The position numbers and the translations under genes were made by a program. Below, piece after piece: positions 51,703 through 60,801 of a DNA stretch of 64,000 nt. Origin of the DNA: Bacillota bacterium (GTDB lineage Bacteria > Bacillota_I > Bacilli_A > Erysipelotrichales > Erysipelotrichaceae). Positions within the stretch are counted from its first letter, which is position 1; each line of letters starts with the position of its first letter. Under the pieces are notes generated by a model. That model saw only the letters and a program-made list of their open reading frames with translations, did no database searches and was not told where the DNA came from. The stretch spans positions 1-64,000 of the forward strand of contig JAEWFZ010000010.1 in the NCBI GenBank assembly GCA_023388535.1, in the 5' to 3' direction.

Positions 51703-53303
51703 TGTATGCGAAAGGTTTTGATGGCGTATTTGTGTACCGCCCACAAAGCGACTAGAGAATAAAGCAAAGTAATGAGGATCAAGCTTGGTGCTATCCAGAA
51801 AGACTTAACCCCAATTTGAAACAAGCTAAAGCAGACCAGATAAATCACCCAATTTATGATTGAATAAATTGGATTTTTTATTTTGTAGTCTTCATTATAG
51901 GGCTGAAAGATATAGTAAACAAATAAGGTATGAACCGAAAAGAAAATCCCCAAAGACAAAATCATGATTTCTAAAACGAGAACGTTGGTCCAGATATTAC
52001 CGCCGATAACAAATCCCCAAATTAAAACAAATAACATCATTAATAGGGTTGGCATAGCATTCCATTTGATTAAGCTTTTAATTCGTAATTTAAACAAGGC
52101 TAGAATATTATTGGGTTGAATATAAAAGGGATATTTAAAGAGTGAAATATCACAGTTGATAAACATCGCTTTGGAGACTTGTTCACCGTTACATAGGATA
52201 TACATAATAAAAGGCACATAGCTAAAAGCCAGAGTGCTTTTTTCAGGTATCGTGGTTGCATCAATCGTAGTATTGATTAATGAATAAATTAAAACTGCGG
52301 TTAAAACAATGCCGATTACCAAAACAATAGCCGATTTTATTAAAACTGGTTTGTAAAGAACTCGAAAATGGCGTTTAAAAAATAAACGATTTAAGAGATT
52401 AAAACCATCTTTCTCGGTTTCTGAAATATTTTCTTCGGTTAGGTCTTTATCTTTCAATTTTACGGTGGTCGAGGTGTCCCTTAAACTTTCCATTTCGACC
52501 AACATCTCTTCGTATCGTCTAACCGATTCACGAGCTAAAAGCGGATACAAAGTATAGTTCCATTGCTGCCAAAAGGTTATCGCTAGTAGAACAAACGAAA
52601 CCAGCAACAATAAGGGAAGGTTTAAATAGTTGGCGATGTTGAATTTTAAGAAGATAGCCAAACCTGCTAAACCCAAACTAAAGAGGACGGTTATAAGTAC
52701 GACTAAGCTTTTTTGAGAATAATCCTTTCGATATTTTTTGAAAATCAATAAGTGAATGGATTCGATAACAGAAGCGATTACCAGTAAAATCAGACTGAGT
52801 CCAACTGCTTGTAAATTATTGCTGTTAGGTAAAAAGATCGAAAAAACTAAAGTTCTAAAGAAAAATTTAAAAATTCGATCAAAAAACAAGTTAACTCGTG
52901 CGATTTGTCGCGGCTGAAAACGAAAGATATGTTGAAAATAGTACATTATCTCCGTTGACTTTAAGACAAAGAAATTATTTAAAGCGTGGGTAAAATACAA
53001 AAAGAAAACAACGGTTTCAATATTTGTATAATTACCGAAAAAGCCACTTGCGGTTAAGGCCAAATAAAACACTAAGTAATACGAAATAAGTGCCCCTAAA
53101 AATAAGCGAATAACTTTATAAATCGGTAAAAGCTTTTTTAACAAGGATTTAGTCTTTGGGAAGGAATAATTTTCTGGTTTAACTATTTTTTTAAGCAAAG
53201 GAACTTTCGCTAAATAATAGATGAAAGAATTAAAAAACTGTATCGCTTCAAACTGAAGCATCATCCAATAGGTTTCATAGAGCCGATCAAACATTTGATT
53301 CAA
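51699..53303 (-). CDS. ABC transporter membrane protein (EcsB-like)
   Basis: 534 residues with about ten or more hydrophobic helices spread over the length and a charged stretch near residues 260-295. Overlaps the upstream ATPase gene by 17 bp. The ATPase-plus-large-permease pair recalls EcsAB/YthPQ systems of Bacillota, but sequence identity to them cannot be judged here. Confidence 0.75.
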   Translation of the reverse strand: MNQMFDRLYETYWMMLQFEAIQFFNSFIYYLAKVPLLKKIVKPENYSFPKTKSLLKKLLPIYKVIRLFLGALISYYLVFYLALTASGFFGNYTNIETVVFFLYFTHALNNFFVLKSTEIMYYFQHIFRFQPRQIARVNLFFDRIFKFFFRTLVFSIFLPNSNNLQAVGLSLILLVIASVIESIHLLIFKKYRKDYSQKSLVVLITVLFSLGLAGLAIFLKFNIANYLNLPLLLLVSFVLLAITFWQQWNYTLYPLLARESVRRYEEMLVEMESLRDTSTTVKLKDKDLTEENISETEKDGFNLLNRLFFKRHFRVLYKPVLIKSAIVLVIGIVLTAVLIYSLINTTIDATTIPEKSTLAFSYVPFIMYILCNGEQVSKAMFINCDISLFKYPFYIQPNNILALFKLRIKSLIKWNAMPTLLMMLFVLIWGFVIGGNIWTNVLVLEIMILSLGIFFSVHTLFVYYIFQPYNEDYKIKNPIYSIINWVIYLVCFSLFQIGVKSFWIAPSLILITLLYSLVALWAVHKYAIKTFRIH

Positions 53304-54000
53304 CCTCGCCTAGAGCTTTAATAATCTCTTCTTCAAATTCCTGGTTTTCCAGCATCTGATGATCGAGTAGTTTTAATTTTCCATTATTGAGAATGACAAT
53401 TTCATCACATAAATCGGTAGCTAATTGTAGGATGTGAGTTGAAAATAGAATGATGTGTCTTGATTTCATATGTAAGATTAATTTTTTTATTTGATGCTGC
53501 ATGATCACATCCAAACTAGTTAATGGTTCATCCATCAAAATAATTGGCGGTTCCAACATCACAAACATCAGCATTTGTAACTTGTTTTTCATGCCTAATG
53601 AGTAACCTTGAATTAAGCGATGGCGTTCATCTTCGTCCAATCCGATCCAATCTAAATATTCGTCGATGCTTTTGTTGGTATGAATACGATCTTGGTTAAC
53701 ATCGAAAAAGAATTTGATGAATTCATAGCCGGTTAAAAAGTTTGGAAAATTAGGATTAGCGACCATAAAAAAGAAATCGTCTTCCTGAAGTAAACGTTTT
53801 TCGTTTTGATCGTTAGTGATATAGACGCTACCATTATCAGCTTGTAGTTCTTCAGCGATGATGGATAGTAGGGTGGTTTTACCGGAACCATTTCTCCCTA
53901 ATAACGCATAGATGTTTCCTTGATCGAATTCGAAACTGATGTCTTTTAAGACATGATTTTCTCCAAAGCTTTTTGATATATTTTCTAAGACAAGTCTCAT
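53287..54000 (-). CDS. ABC transporter ATPase (EcsA-like)
   Basis: 237 residues. Walker A GRNGSGKTT (about 35-43), signature region GYSLGMKNKLQMLMFV, where the canonical SGG is SLG, Walker B IILMDEPLTSLD and switch His in FSTHI. Ribosome site AAAGGAGA. Transcribed with the large permease. Confidence 0.85.
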   Translation of the reverse strand: MRLVLENISKSFGENHVLKDISFEFDQGNIYALLGRNGSGKTTLLSIIAEELQADNGSVYITNDQNEKRLLQEDDFFFMVANPNFPNFLTGYEFIKFFFDVNQDRIHTNKSIDEYLDWIGLDEDERHRLIQGYSLGMKNKLQMLMFVMLEPPIILMDEPLTSLDVIMQHQIKKLILHMKSRHIILFSTHILQLATDLCDEIVILNNGKLKLLDHQMLENQEFEEEIIKALGEVESNV

Positions 54001-54061
54001 AGTGGCTCTCCTTTTGAAGTAATATTATACACCTTCTTTTTCAAGTTTACAAAATCACAAT

Positions 54062-54094
54062 AAAAAAACTCTAGTCAATTTTACTAGAGTTTTT
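54062..54094. terminator. Bidirectional terminator
   Basis: AAAAACTCTAGT and ACTAGAGTTTTT pair over 12 bp. On the minus strand it follows the ZIP transporter gene and ends in a T-run. Confidence 0.8.
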
Positions 54095-54103
54095 AAACAA
54101 TTT

Positions 54104-54883
54104 TCAACCTAAGGCCACATCGAGAATCATCATCAGGACAAATCCTGCAGCAAAGCCAATCGTTGAAGCATTGCTATGTTTGCCGACCTGGGCTTCGGGA
54201 ATCAATTCCTCGACCACGACATATAACATTGCCCCCGCCGCAAAGGCTAGCACATACGGTAGAATGGGTTCAACTAGGCTGGTAACAAATATCGTTATCA
54301 AAGTAGCGATGGGTTCTACCACGCCCGAGAGAAAGCCATAGAGAAAGGATTTCTTTTTCCCAATGCGCTGGGCGATGGGCATTGAGACAATAGCCCCTTC
54401 CGGAAAGTTTTGAAGGGCGATGCCAGTGGCTAAGATAACTACGCTGGCGATACTAATACCCGCAGTGTTTGATAAGAATCCAGCCACAACTACGCCGACC
54501 GCCATACCTTCGGGGATATTGTGGAGCGTAACCGCAAAAATCAACATTGTCGATTTCTTTAAATCGGTGTCGATGCCTTCCGGTTCATCGGAACTAACGT
54601 GCAGATGGGGAATTAAGCTATCTAGAAGCAATAGGAAAATAAAACCAAGCACTAGACCGATAGCGGCCGGTAGCCACTTTTGTTTTAAAGGTGTCATTTC
54701 AATCGCTGGGATAATCAAGGACCAAACCGAAGCCGCGACCATGACCCCGCTAGCAAATCCAATTAATCCTTTTTGTAAAGTGTCGTTGATTTTATCCTTC
54801 ACAAAAAAGACCATAGCGGCCCCGAGGGTCGTGCCTATGAATGGAATTAAAATACTATAGACGATTTGAAAAGTTTCTGACAT
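54104..54883 (-). CDS. ZIP-family metal transporter
   Basis: 259 residues with about eight helices. Metal-site motifs HNIPEGMAVGV (helix IV) and QNFPEGAIVSMP (helix V), and an acidic/His loop HLHVSSDEPEG between helices III and IV. Helix V has Gln-Asn rather than His-Asn. Likely zinc or other divalent cation uptake. Confidence 0.88.
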   Translation of the reverse strand: MSETFQIVYSILIPFIGTTLGAAMVFFVKDKINDTLQKGLIGFASGVMVAASVWSLIIPAIEMTPLKQKWLPAAIGLVLGFIFLLLLDSLIPHLHVSSDEPEGIDTDLKKSTMLIFAVTLHNIPEGMAVGVVVAGFLSNTAGISIASVVILATGIALQNFPEGAIVSMPIAQRIGKKKSFLYGFLSGVVEPIATLITIFVTSLVEPILPYVLAFAAGAMLYVVVEELIPEAQVGKHSNASTIGFAAGFVLMMILDVALG

Positions 54884-54937
54884 AATTCCTTCTTTCTACC
54901 AGTCATAGTATATCATTGTAATCAAAGTTAAAGGAAA

Positions 54938-54959
54938 AAAGCTTCCCGAAGGAAGCTTT
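54938..54959 (-). terminator. Terminator overlapping the aldolase stop codon
   Basis: AAAGCTTCC/GGAAGCTTT form a 9-bp stem with a 4-base loop; on the minus strand T-rich sequence follows. Confidence 0.8.
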
Positions 54960-55884
54960 AGTCTACTGGATACGCTTGATTATCTGCTTGTGGAGATTTA
55001 CCGACAGAAGCTTGATAAATCGAATAAACGGCTTCGGCGAGAACTTGATCAAAGACCTCTGGCGTTTGATCTACATTGAGTCCTTCCGATAAGGCTCTTG
55101 AGAAGGAAGCGATTAAACGATCGTTTTTCGCTAATAATTGGTTGGCCTGTTCTCTACTATAGCCTCCCGATAAGGCGACGACTCGTATTACCGCTGGATG
55201 ATAAATTACTGGTTTGTACAAATTAGTTACCGAAGGAATGGTGACTTTGAACATGATTCTATCTTTCGCATCCTGATGTTCTAGATGTTTCATGATTTCA
55301 TCAACTAACATTTGTTCGATGAGTTCCTTATCTTCGGCTTTGATATTAACTTCTGGTTCCAAAATTGGCACTAAGCCGGCTTTGACAATGCGATTTCCAA
55401 TCTCAAATTGTTGGTCGACAATAGCTTTAATCCCTTCACGGTTCGCTTCGTGAATGACCGAGCGCATCTTTGTACCAAAGACATGTCTTTGTACGGCACG
55501 ATCTAATAATTCATCTAAATTATCAATCGGCTTCATCAACTGGACGCCATCTTTGATTTCTTCAAGCCCTTTATCGACTTTTAGAAATGGAATGATGCGT
55601 TTTCGCTCCCAAAGATAATCGGCGGTAAATAAGTCATCGATCTTGCGATCCATGGTTTGTTCGAATAAAATGGCTCCTAAAATATATTTAGCGTCGAAGC
55701 TTGGAGAAGTAATGATGCGGGTACGCATTTGATGAACTAAATCAAACATTTCTTCTGGACTATTATAAGCATCTTCGAGCACGCCATAGGTAGCTAGAGC
55801 CTTGGGGGTACTTCCACCGGATTGGTCTAAAGCCGCAATAAAACCTGGTTCATGGGTCATGCGTTGTAATTGTTCTTGATTCAT
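54958..55884 (-). CDS. fda: Class I fructose-bisphosphate aldolase
   Basis: 308 residues, bacterial class I type as in staphylococci and lactococci. FIAALDQSGGSTPKAL at the N-terminus, ILEPEVNIKAEDK, and MFKVTIPSVTNLY with the Schiff-base Lys region, then VVALSGGYSREQAN. Splits fructose-1,6-bisphosphate in glycolysis without metal. Confidence 0.9.
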   Translation of the reverse strand: MNQEQLQRMTHEPGFIAALDQSGGSTPKALATYGVLEDAYNSPEEMFDLVHQMRTRIITSPSFDAKYILGAILFEQTMDRKIDDLFTADYLWERKRIIPFLKVDKGLEEIKDGVQLMKPIDNLDELLDRAVQRHVFGTKMRSVIHEANREGIKAIVDQQFEIGNRIVKAGLVPILEPEVNIKAEDKELIEQMLVDEIMKHLEHQDAKDRIMFKVTIPSVTNLYKPVIYHPAVIRVVALSGGYSREQANQLLAKNDRLIASFSRALSEGLNVDQTPEVFDQVLAEAVYSIYQASVGKSPQADNQAYPVD

Positions 55885-56104
55885 GATATTCTCCTTTCTT
55901 TTGATTACTTATATTATATCGTATCTTGGTCTACGATGGTTAAGGTATTCTTTGCAAGTACCGTAAAACGAAATGGATATTCATTTTAAAGATTATATTA
56001 ACGTAAATAAAAAAACAGAAGGTAATTGACAATATTTAGTTATAATTAAAATAAGGATAGGACTTCAAACGAAATAAACCAACAATAATTTGAAAGGAGC
56101 GATT

Positions 56105-56629
56105 ATGTTTTATTTTATTAGACATGGACAAACCGATTATTCAGAACGAAACACGAAAATCTATCAGAATTTTGGTGTTAATTTAGCGAAGCTTTCTGAA
56201 TTAGGTGTTTCCCAAGTGAAAGCAGCGGCTAAAGACCATAGGCTAAAAGGTGCCGATCTTATTCTCTGTTCACCATATACTAGAGCCGTACAGACGGCCG
56301 CTATTCTTTCAAAAGAATTAGGGATTGATATTGTGATTGAAACGGACTTGCATGAGTGGTTAGCGAATAAGCATTACATCCATGAAGAAGAGGAAGTAAC
56401 AAAGAAGGCTTATTTAGAATATAAAAAACTAAATGGGCGCTACCCAAAAGATGAAGAAAAGCTATGGGAAGATGCTGATACTATGAAATCTCGTGTCTTG
56501 AACGTATTGAATAAATATCGAGAATATCAGCGCGTCATTGTGGTTTGTCATGGTACGATGATTGAAGCAACGACAGGCAAAGCCCATCCTCAATGCGCTG
56601 AAATTATTGAGTTCAAATTGACTGAATAG
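56105..56629 (+). CDS. Histidine phosphatase (phosphoglycerate mutase-like)
   Basis: 174 residues from the ATG at 56105, 6 bp after AAAGGAG. FIRHGQTDYSE carries the phospho-acceptor His; LCSPYTRAVQTAAIL and VVCHGTMIEA give the other core residues. Short members act on sugar phosphates, nucleotides or other small phosphates; specific substrate not inferred. Confidence 0.87.
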   Translation: MFYFIRHGQTDYSERNTKIYQNFGVNLAKLSELGVSQVKAAAKDHRLKGADLILCSPYTRAVQTAAILSKELGIDIVIETDLHEWLANKHYIHEEEEVTKKAYLEYKKLNGRYPKDEEKLWEDADTMKSRVLNVLNKYREYQRVIVVCHGTMIEATTGKAHPQCAEIIEFKLTE

Positions 56630-56676
56630 TTCTAAAGATTCTATCGAAAATCCAAAGTATTAAAGGAGTGAATGAT

Positions 56677-57252
56677 ATGAAAAGTGTAACGAAAGTTATC
56701 TGTTTCTTGTCTTTGTTATGTCTAATGGGCTGCCAACAAGATACTACGAATTCAGATATGATTGATAACGGTTTGAATAACCAAAACGATGCTAAAAAAT
56801 TGCTTAAGATTAACGATAGCAAGGATGGCGTTGTCGTTGATGATCTTTTAGATAGCATGGAAATGCTTGGTAAAACGGCTTCTGAAATTGGTATTCCAAA
56901 GGAAATTATCAAAACTGAAAGTAAATCTTTTATTACCACATACTTGGATGGGTATATCTTTGGTACCAAAGACTATGGGATATTAAACTTTGAAAATTTG
57001 AACAAGAAAAGCGATGATTATTTAGCCAAAAGTGTTTGGATTCATATCAAGGAACTGAACTATGAGGAAAGTAATAAACAGCTCAGAGAAAGATTTGGTG
57101 AACCGGTCGAAGACGGTCAAAATCCATACGTAAAGAGTGGTGAAGGGGCGGTTGAATGGTCAATCTATCGTTCAAACGATATAGAGATTAGACTATTTTC
57201 GGCGAGCGAAAGAGATTATGTAGAAATGTCTATCACAAAAATAAATAACTAA
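56677..57252 (+). CDS. Hypothetical lipoprotein
   Basis: 191 residues. Signal peptide with lipobox LMGC and lipidated Cys19. An Asn/Asp-rich linker then a soluble domain without recognised motif. Start at 56677 follows AAAGGAG by 8 bp. First gene of the accessory region; not recognised. Confidence 0.7.
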   Translation: MKSVTKVICFLSLLCLMGCQQDTTNSDMIDNGLNNQNDAKKLLKINDSKDGVVVDDLLDSMEMLGKTASEIGIPKEIIKTESKSFITTYLDGYIFGTKDYGILNFENLNKKSDDYLAKSVWIHIKELNYEESNKQLRERFGEPVEDGQNPYVKSGEGAVEWSIYRSNDIEIRLFSASERDYVEMSITKINN

Positions 57253-57300
57253 AGATTGATTTCGAATAAGATTTTTATATAATCAAAAAGTTTAGAAATA

Positions 57301-58170
57301 TAAACATATAGGGAATATATATTCTGAAGGCGAATTAGATCAAAATTCAACTTGTCGGGAATTCCGACAGGTTCGAAAAGAAGGAAAGAGGGAAGTGGCC
57401 AGAAAAATTCGCCATAACAGCCTGGATATGATTATTTCCTTAGGGTATCGAATCAAATCTTCCGTTGCTACACGATTTAGAATTTGGGCCACGGATCGAT
57501 TAAAAGAATATATGCTTAAAGGCTTTACCATGGACGATGCCAGGCTCAAAGAGCTTGGTGGTGAAATTACTGGAAAAAGCTATTAGATCGTATACGGGAT
57601 ATCCGTTCATCTGAAAAGGTTATGTATCGTCAAGTATTAGATTTATGTGCTACCAGCGTGGACTATGATCCTAAAAGTGATGAGTCTATACAATTCTTTA
57701 AGATTGTATAAAATAAGTTGCACTTTGCTGCTCACGGTCATACTGCGGACGAGCTTATTTATAACAGAGTGGATGCAGATAAACCTTTTATGGGATTGAC
57801 TACTTTCTCAGGTGAATTACCAAGAATGAAAGATATCGGTGTCGCGAAAAACTACTTAGATGAAAAAGAGCTAAAAGTTTTGAATAACTTAGTATCGGGA
57901 TATTTTGATTTCGCTGAAATTCAAGCGATGCGAAAAACCCCCATGTCTATGAAAGATTACGTCTCTCATTTGGATGCCATCCTTTCCTCAACAGAAGAGC
58001 AGCGTCTTGATGATCCAGGGAAAGTTAGTTATCAACAAGCTATGGATAAAGCTCAAGCAGAATATAGAAAGTACCAAGCAAAGACTTTAACGGAAATAGA
58101 AAAACATTATTTGGATACAATCAAAACGCTTGAGAAGAAGGTTAAGAAAACTGAAGGCGAAAACAAATAG
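57301..58170 (+). pseudogene. Broken rhuM-family gene
   Basis: RhuM-type sequence in three pieces. Piece 1 (frame from about 57301) reads NIYSEGELDQNSTCREFRQ, LDMIISLGYR and FRIWATDRLKEYMLKGFTM. A one-base deletion near 57563 shifts the frame. Piece 2 reads YWKKLLDRIRDIRSSEKVMY and ATSVDYDPK until TAA at 57711-57713, where a Gln codon (CAA) is expected. Piece 3 reads NKLHFAAHGHTADELIYNR, then FMGLTTFSGELP and FDFAEIQAM, ending at 58170. The first 50-60 codons are missing. RhuM proteins occur on genomic islands and mobile elements; function is not established. This copy is dead. Confidence 0.9.
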
Positions 58171-58230
58171 AAGCAAGGATAAGCAAATTAGAATTTGTGC
58201 CAGCATCTTTGTTTATATGGGAGGAATATT

Positions 58231-58614
58231 ATGGGAAAGATGAAAACCCTGAAAACAGTAATATTTGTTTCAATTTTAGTTGTTGTCATTTTAGTAATTT
58301 TTGAACCGTCTACGTATTTGTTTCATCGACTGGCAGACAACCATCTGTACAATAATTATCATCACTATCTATCTTGCTCCGATTTGCCTGACTTGGACCA
58401 AGTAGAAAAAGTAGTGGCTGAGCACAGCGAAATAGTAGAAAAAATGAAAAATATAAATCTTGATGATGTTGAATTTATAATTGATTCCTGGACATGTTCA
58501 GATAAGGCAAGTATTACTATTTACTATGCTTCCAAAGATCAGAGATTCCAAATCGAGGAGTTCCTGTTAGATAAAACTTTCTTTGGAATACCTATTTCAT
58601 TGATTAATTGGTAA
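58231..58614 (+). CDS. Small hypothetical membrane protein
   Basis: 127 residues from the ATG at 58231, preceded by GGGAGG. One hydrophobic helix (TVIFVSILVVVILVIFEP), then about 90 external residues with two Cys that could form a disulfide. Not recognised. Sits 60 bp after the rhuM relic. Confidence 0.6.
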   Translation: MGKMKTLKTVIFVSILVVVILVIFEPSTYLFHRLADNHLYNNYHHYLSCSDLPDLDQVEKVVAEHSEIVEKMKNINLDDVEFIIDSWTCSDKASITIYYASKDQRFQIEEFLLDKTFFGIPISLINW

Positions 58615-58942
58615 ATGTTTATCGAACTTGGTAAACAAGAAATTTTAGTTTGCCGCTCCCGAACAAGAGAGTCCCTGATGTTAAAGTAGTGCTACACATA
58701 GAAAAAGCTTATTTTATTCTCGCTTGCCAGTGTAAAAACGCCAGAAATTAACACTTTATCTTTGACTCTTCCTACAGGCCTTATGTCATAATGGTGTCAG
58801 TGGCAAAAGTTATTTGAAATTCAAGGGTTTTGGTGCTTCTACAAAAAATCAAAGTGAACTTTTTCAAATCGTGGTGAGCTACTTGGAAAGATTATTGATA
58901 TAGTTTTTGTAAATAGAACACCAATTGAAAGGAGGAGTCTAT
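58615..58942 (+). other. 328-bp gap with an orphan long-spacer promoter
   Basis: No intact gene seen. TTGACT (58762-58767) and CATAAT (58787-58792) are 19 bp apart, a spacing typical of MerR-regulated promoters, but no MerR-type gene or target follows. After it a short frame reading SYLKFKGFGASTKNQSEL may be decayed coding sequence. AAAGGAGG at the right end belongs to the KilA-N gene. Confidence 0.4.
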
Positions 58943-59797
58943 ATGGCAAAAATAAAAAAAGAGCAAATTTCTGCAAAGGGGTTTGCCATTAAAATTTGTA
59001 CAGAAGATTTTAAAAATGACTATATTAGTCTCACAGATATTGCGAAATACAAAAATGCAGATGATCCTAGATTTGTAATTCAAAATTGGATGAGAAATAG
59101 AAATACCCTAGAATATATTGGATTATGGGAAATTTTAAACAATCCAGATTTTAACCGTGTGCAATTCGACACGTTTAGAAACGAGTCCGGACTGAACAGA
59201 TTTATTATGACTCCTAGTAAATGGGCGGAAAGTACTCAAGCTATTGGCATAATTTCAAAGTCCGGAAGATACGGTGGAACGTATGCCCATAGCGACATTG
59301 CTATGGAATTTGCTTCGTGGATATCTCCGGAGTTCAAACTATACATTATTCAAGACTATAAACGATTAAAATCAGACGAAAGCTCCAAGCTATCTCTGAG
59401 TTGGAATCTTCACAGAGAAATATCCAAAATAAACTATCGTATTCATACAGATGCTATCAAAACCTATCTTTTAAAAGATTTAAGTGATGCAAGGCTTAGC
59501 TTTAAGTATGCAAGTGAAGCGGATATGCTTAATGTAGCATTGTTTGATTTGACAGCTAAAGAGTGGCGAGAAGAAAACCGAGGCTTAAAAGGCAATATTA
59601 GAGATTATGCGAGTCTTCATGAACTTTTAGTACTTGCCAATATGGAAAGCTACAATGCCATCTTGATTGAACAAGGTATGAGTCAAAAAGACAGAATGAT
59701 AGAACTTAGAAACTTGGCAAGAACACAGCTACTGTCGCTTGAAAAATTAGAGCAAAAAGATATTTTAAGATTGGATGATTCAAAGACAGAACAATAA
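58943..59797 (+). CDS. KilA-N domain protein
   Basis: 284 residues from the ATG at 58943, 7 bp after AAAGGAGG. The N-terminal 120 residues are a KilA-N domain: NDYISLTDIAKYKN, FVIQNWMRNRNTLEYIGLWE, and GRYGGTYAHSDIAMEFASWI. The C-terminal half is helical. KilA-N proteins are found in phages and integrated elements and bind nucleic acids in the cases studied. Supports a mobile-element origin. Confidence 0.85.
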   Translation: MAKIKKEQISAKGFAIKICTEDFKNDYISLTDIAKYKNADDPRFVIQNWMRNRNTLEYIGLWEILNNPDFNRVQFDTFRNESGLNRFIMTPSKWAESTQAIGIISKSGRYGGTYAHSDIAMEFASWISPEFKLYIIQDYKRLKSDESSKLSLSWNLHREISKINYRIHTDAIKTYLLKDLSDARLSFKYASEADMLNVALFDLTAKEWREENRGLKGNIRDYASLHELLVLANMESYNAILIEQGMSQKDRMIELRNLARTQLLSLEKLEQKDILRLDDSKTEQ

Positions 59798-59879
59798 ATG
59801 AAGTCGTTGTAAGCAAATCAAACAAATGATATTTTTGAGCTTTTGGAAATTCTAAGGAGATTCTAAGCGGCACATCAGT

Positions 59880-59963
59880 TACCTCTTTATATGAAAATGA
59901 ACTGGAAATTGAAGTACAGTAGTTAGAAGGAAGTAAACAAATTAAAATTTTTGGAGGAAATTA
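59880..59963 (+). pseudogene. Possible decayed coding remnant
   Basis: A plus-strand frame reads SLYENELEIEV, is cut by TAG at 59920-59922, and continues LEGSKQIKIFGGN to a stop at the next gene's ATG. It looks coding-like but has no start or recognised family. Weak evidence. Confidence 0.3.
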
Positions 59964-60323
59964 ATGGATTTTAAAGATGAATGGTTAGAACATTTTGCAA
60001 AAAACATACCTAAATCAACTTTGAGAAAAAAAGTTACAGGCAGAGGAAATTTTCTTTGGCATATTTTTTCTTGGGATATTGTTGATAAAGATAAGTATTT
60101 AGTAGGCGATTATGCAAGAAAAGAGTTTAATAATGTTGACAAATCTGAAGCTAAGTATTTTTACCTATGGGAACAGAAACCTTCTGTTAAACTGGTTAGA
60201 AAGGAAATGGATGCGGAGTATATTGATCAATATGAGGAAGTATATGTGGTTGCATCCGATTGGTCATGGACATATATCAAGACACACGAGGAGAATTGTG
60301 GTCCATATTTTTATAGAGTGTGA
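59964..60323 (+). CDS. DUF4275-like protein
   Basis: 119 residues, soluble. FLWHIFSWDIV followed by a GDYAREF-like stretch, and VASDWSWTYIKTHEENCGPYF at the C-terminus resemble the DUF4275 family, whose role is unknown. Ribosome site TTGGAGGA. Own terminator at 60373-60410. Confidence 0.65.
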   Translation: MDFKDEWLEHFAKNIPKSTLRKKVTGRGNFLWHIFSWDIVDKDKYLVGDYARKEFNNVDKSEAKYFYLWEQKPSVKLVRKEMDAEYIDQYEEVYVVASDWSWTYIKTHEENCGPYFYRV

Positions 60324-60372
60324 TACTTAAAAATTTAAGGTTTTGATTCAATACAAAACTATATATCACCAC

Positions 60373-60410
60373 AAAGACGATTAGAAAATAAAAACTCTAG
60401 TCGTTTTTTT
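60373..60410 (+). terminator. Terminator after the DUF4275-like gene
   Basis: ACGATTAGA pairs with TCTAGTCGT (one G-T pair) and a run of seven T follows. Confidence 0.7.
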
Positions 60411-60428
60411 ATGCTCAATAGAAAGAAG

Positions 60429-60759
60429 ATGCTTTACGGGGTTTGATTATTTTTACAACAGAGATGGAGATGGATTTCTGTTTTATCGTATTCTACAGAT
60501 ATTTTTTGAAGAACCAATATTTAAAGCTCTATCAAACGATGCCAAACTATTATACGCACTCTTCTTTCATCGAATTACTCTTTCGTTTAAGAATGGTTGG
60601 GTGGATCAAGAAGGTAGAGTTGATATCTTCTTTACAATTGAAGAGATACAAGAAAAGTTTGGATGTTCCAACAAGACGGCTGTAAAGATAATGGCGAATC
60701 TTGATGCAAATACAGGAAGTGTAACTTCTTTGATTTCGCTCGGACATATACATCTCTAA
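60429..60759 (+). pseudogene. Frameshifted, truncated RepA_N replication initiator
   Basis: From ATG 60429 the reading is MLYG, then the frame breaks at a GGGG run (60438-60441). One base fewer gives FDYFYNRDGDGFLFYRILQI, continuing FFEEPIFKALSNDAKLLYAL, FKNGWVDQEGRVDIFFTIEE and FGCSNKTAVKIMANLD. This is the conserved N-terminal domain of RepA_N plasmid/conjugative-element initiators. After LDANTG homology stops and a TAA follows at 60757-60759; such proteins are usually longer. So it carries both a frameshift and a 3' truncation. Another-frame ORF here (60443-60685) is not real. Confidence 0.82.
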
Positions 60760-60801
60760 GCTATTTAGGTAAAATAAAATTAATTGAAAGCAGGAAAGAA
60801 C

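Noticed and set aside
54420..54860. 146-residue plus-strand frame opposite the ZIP gene
   Set aside because: Antisense to a recognisable transporter; composition mirrors the membrane helices.
60443..60685. 80-residue frame starting MIIFTTEMEM
   Set aside because: The neighbouring frame encodes the RepA_N domain; this frame has no similarity to anything I know.
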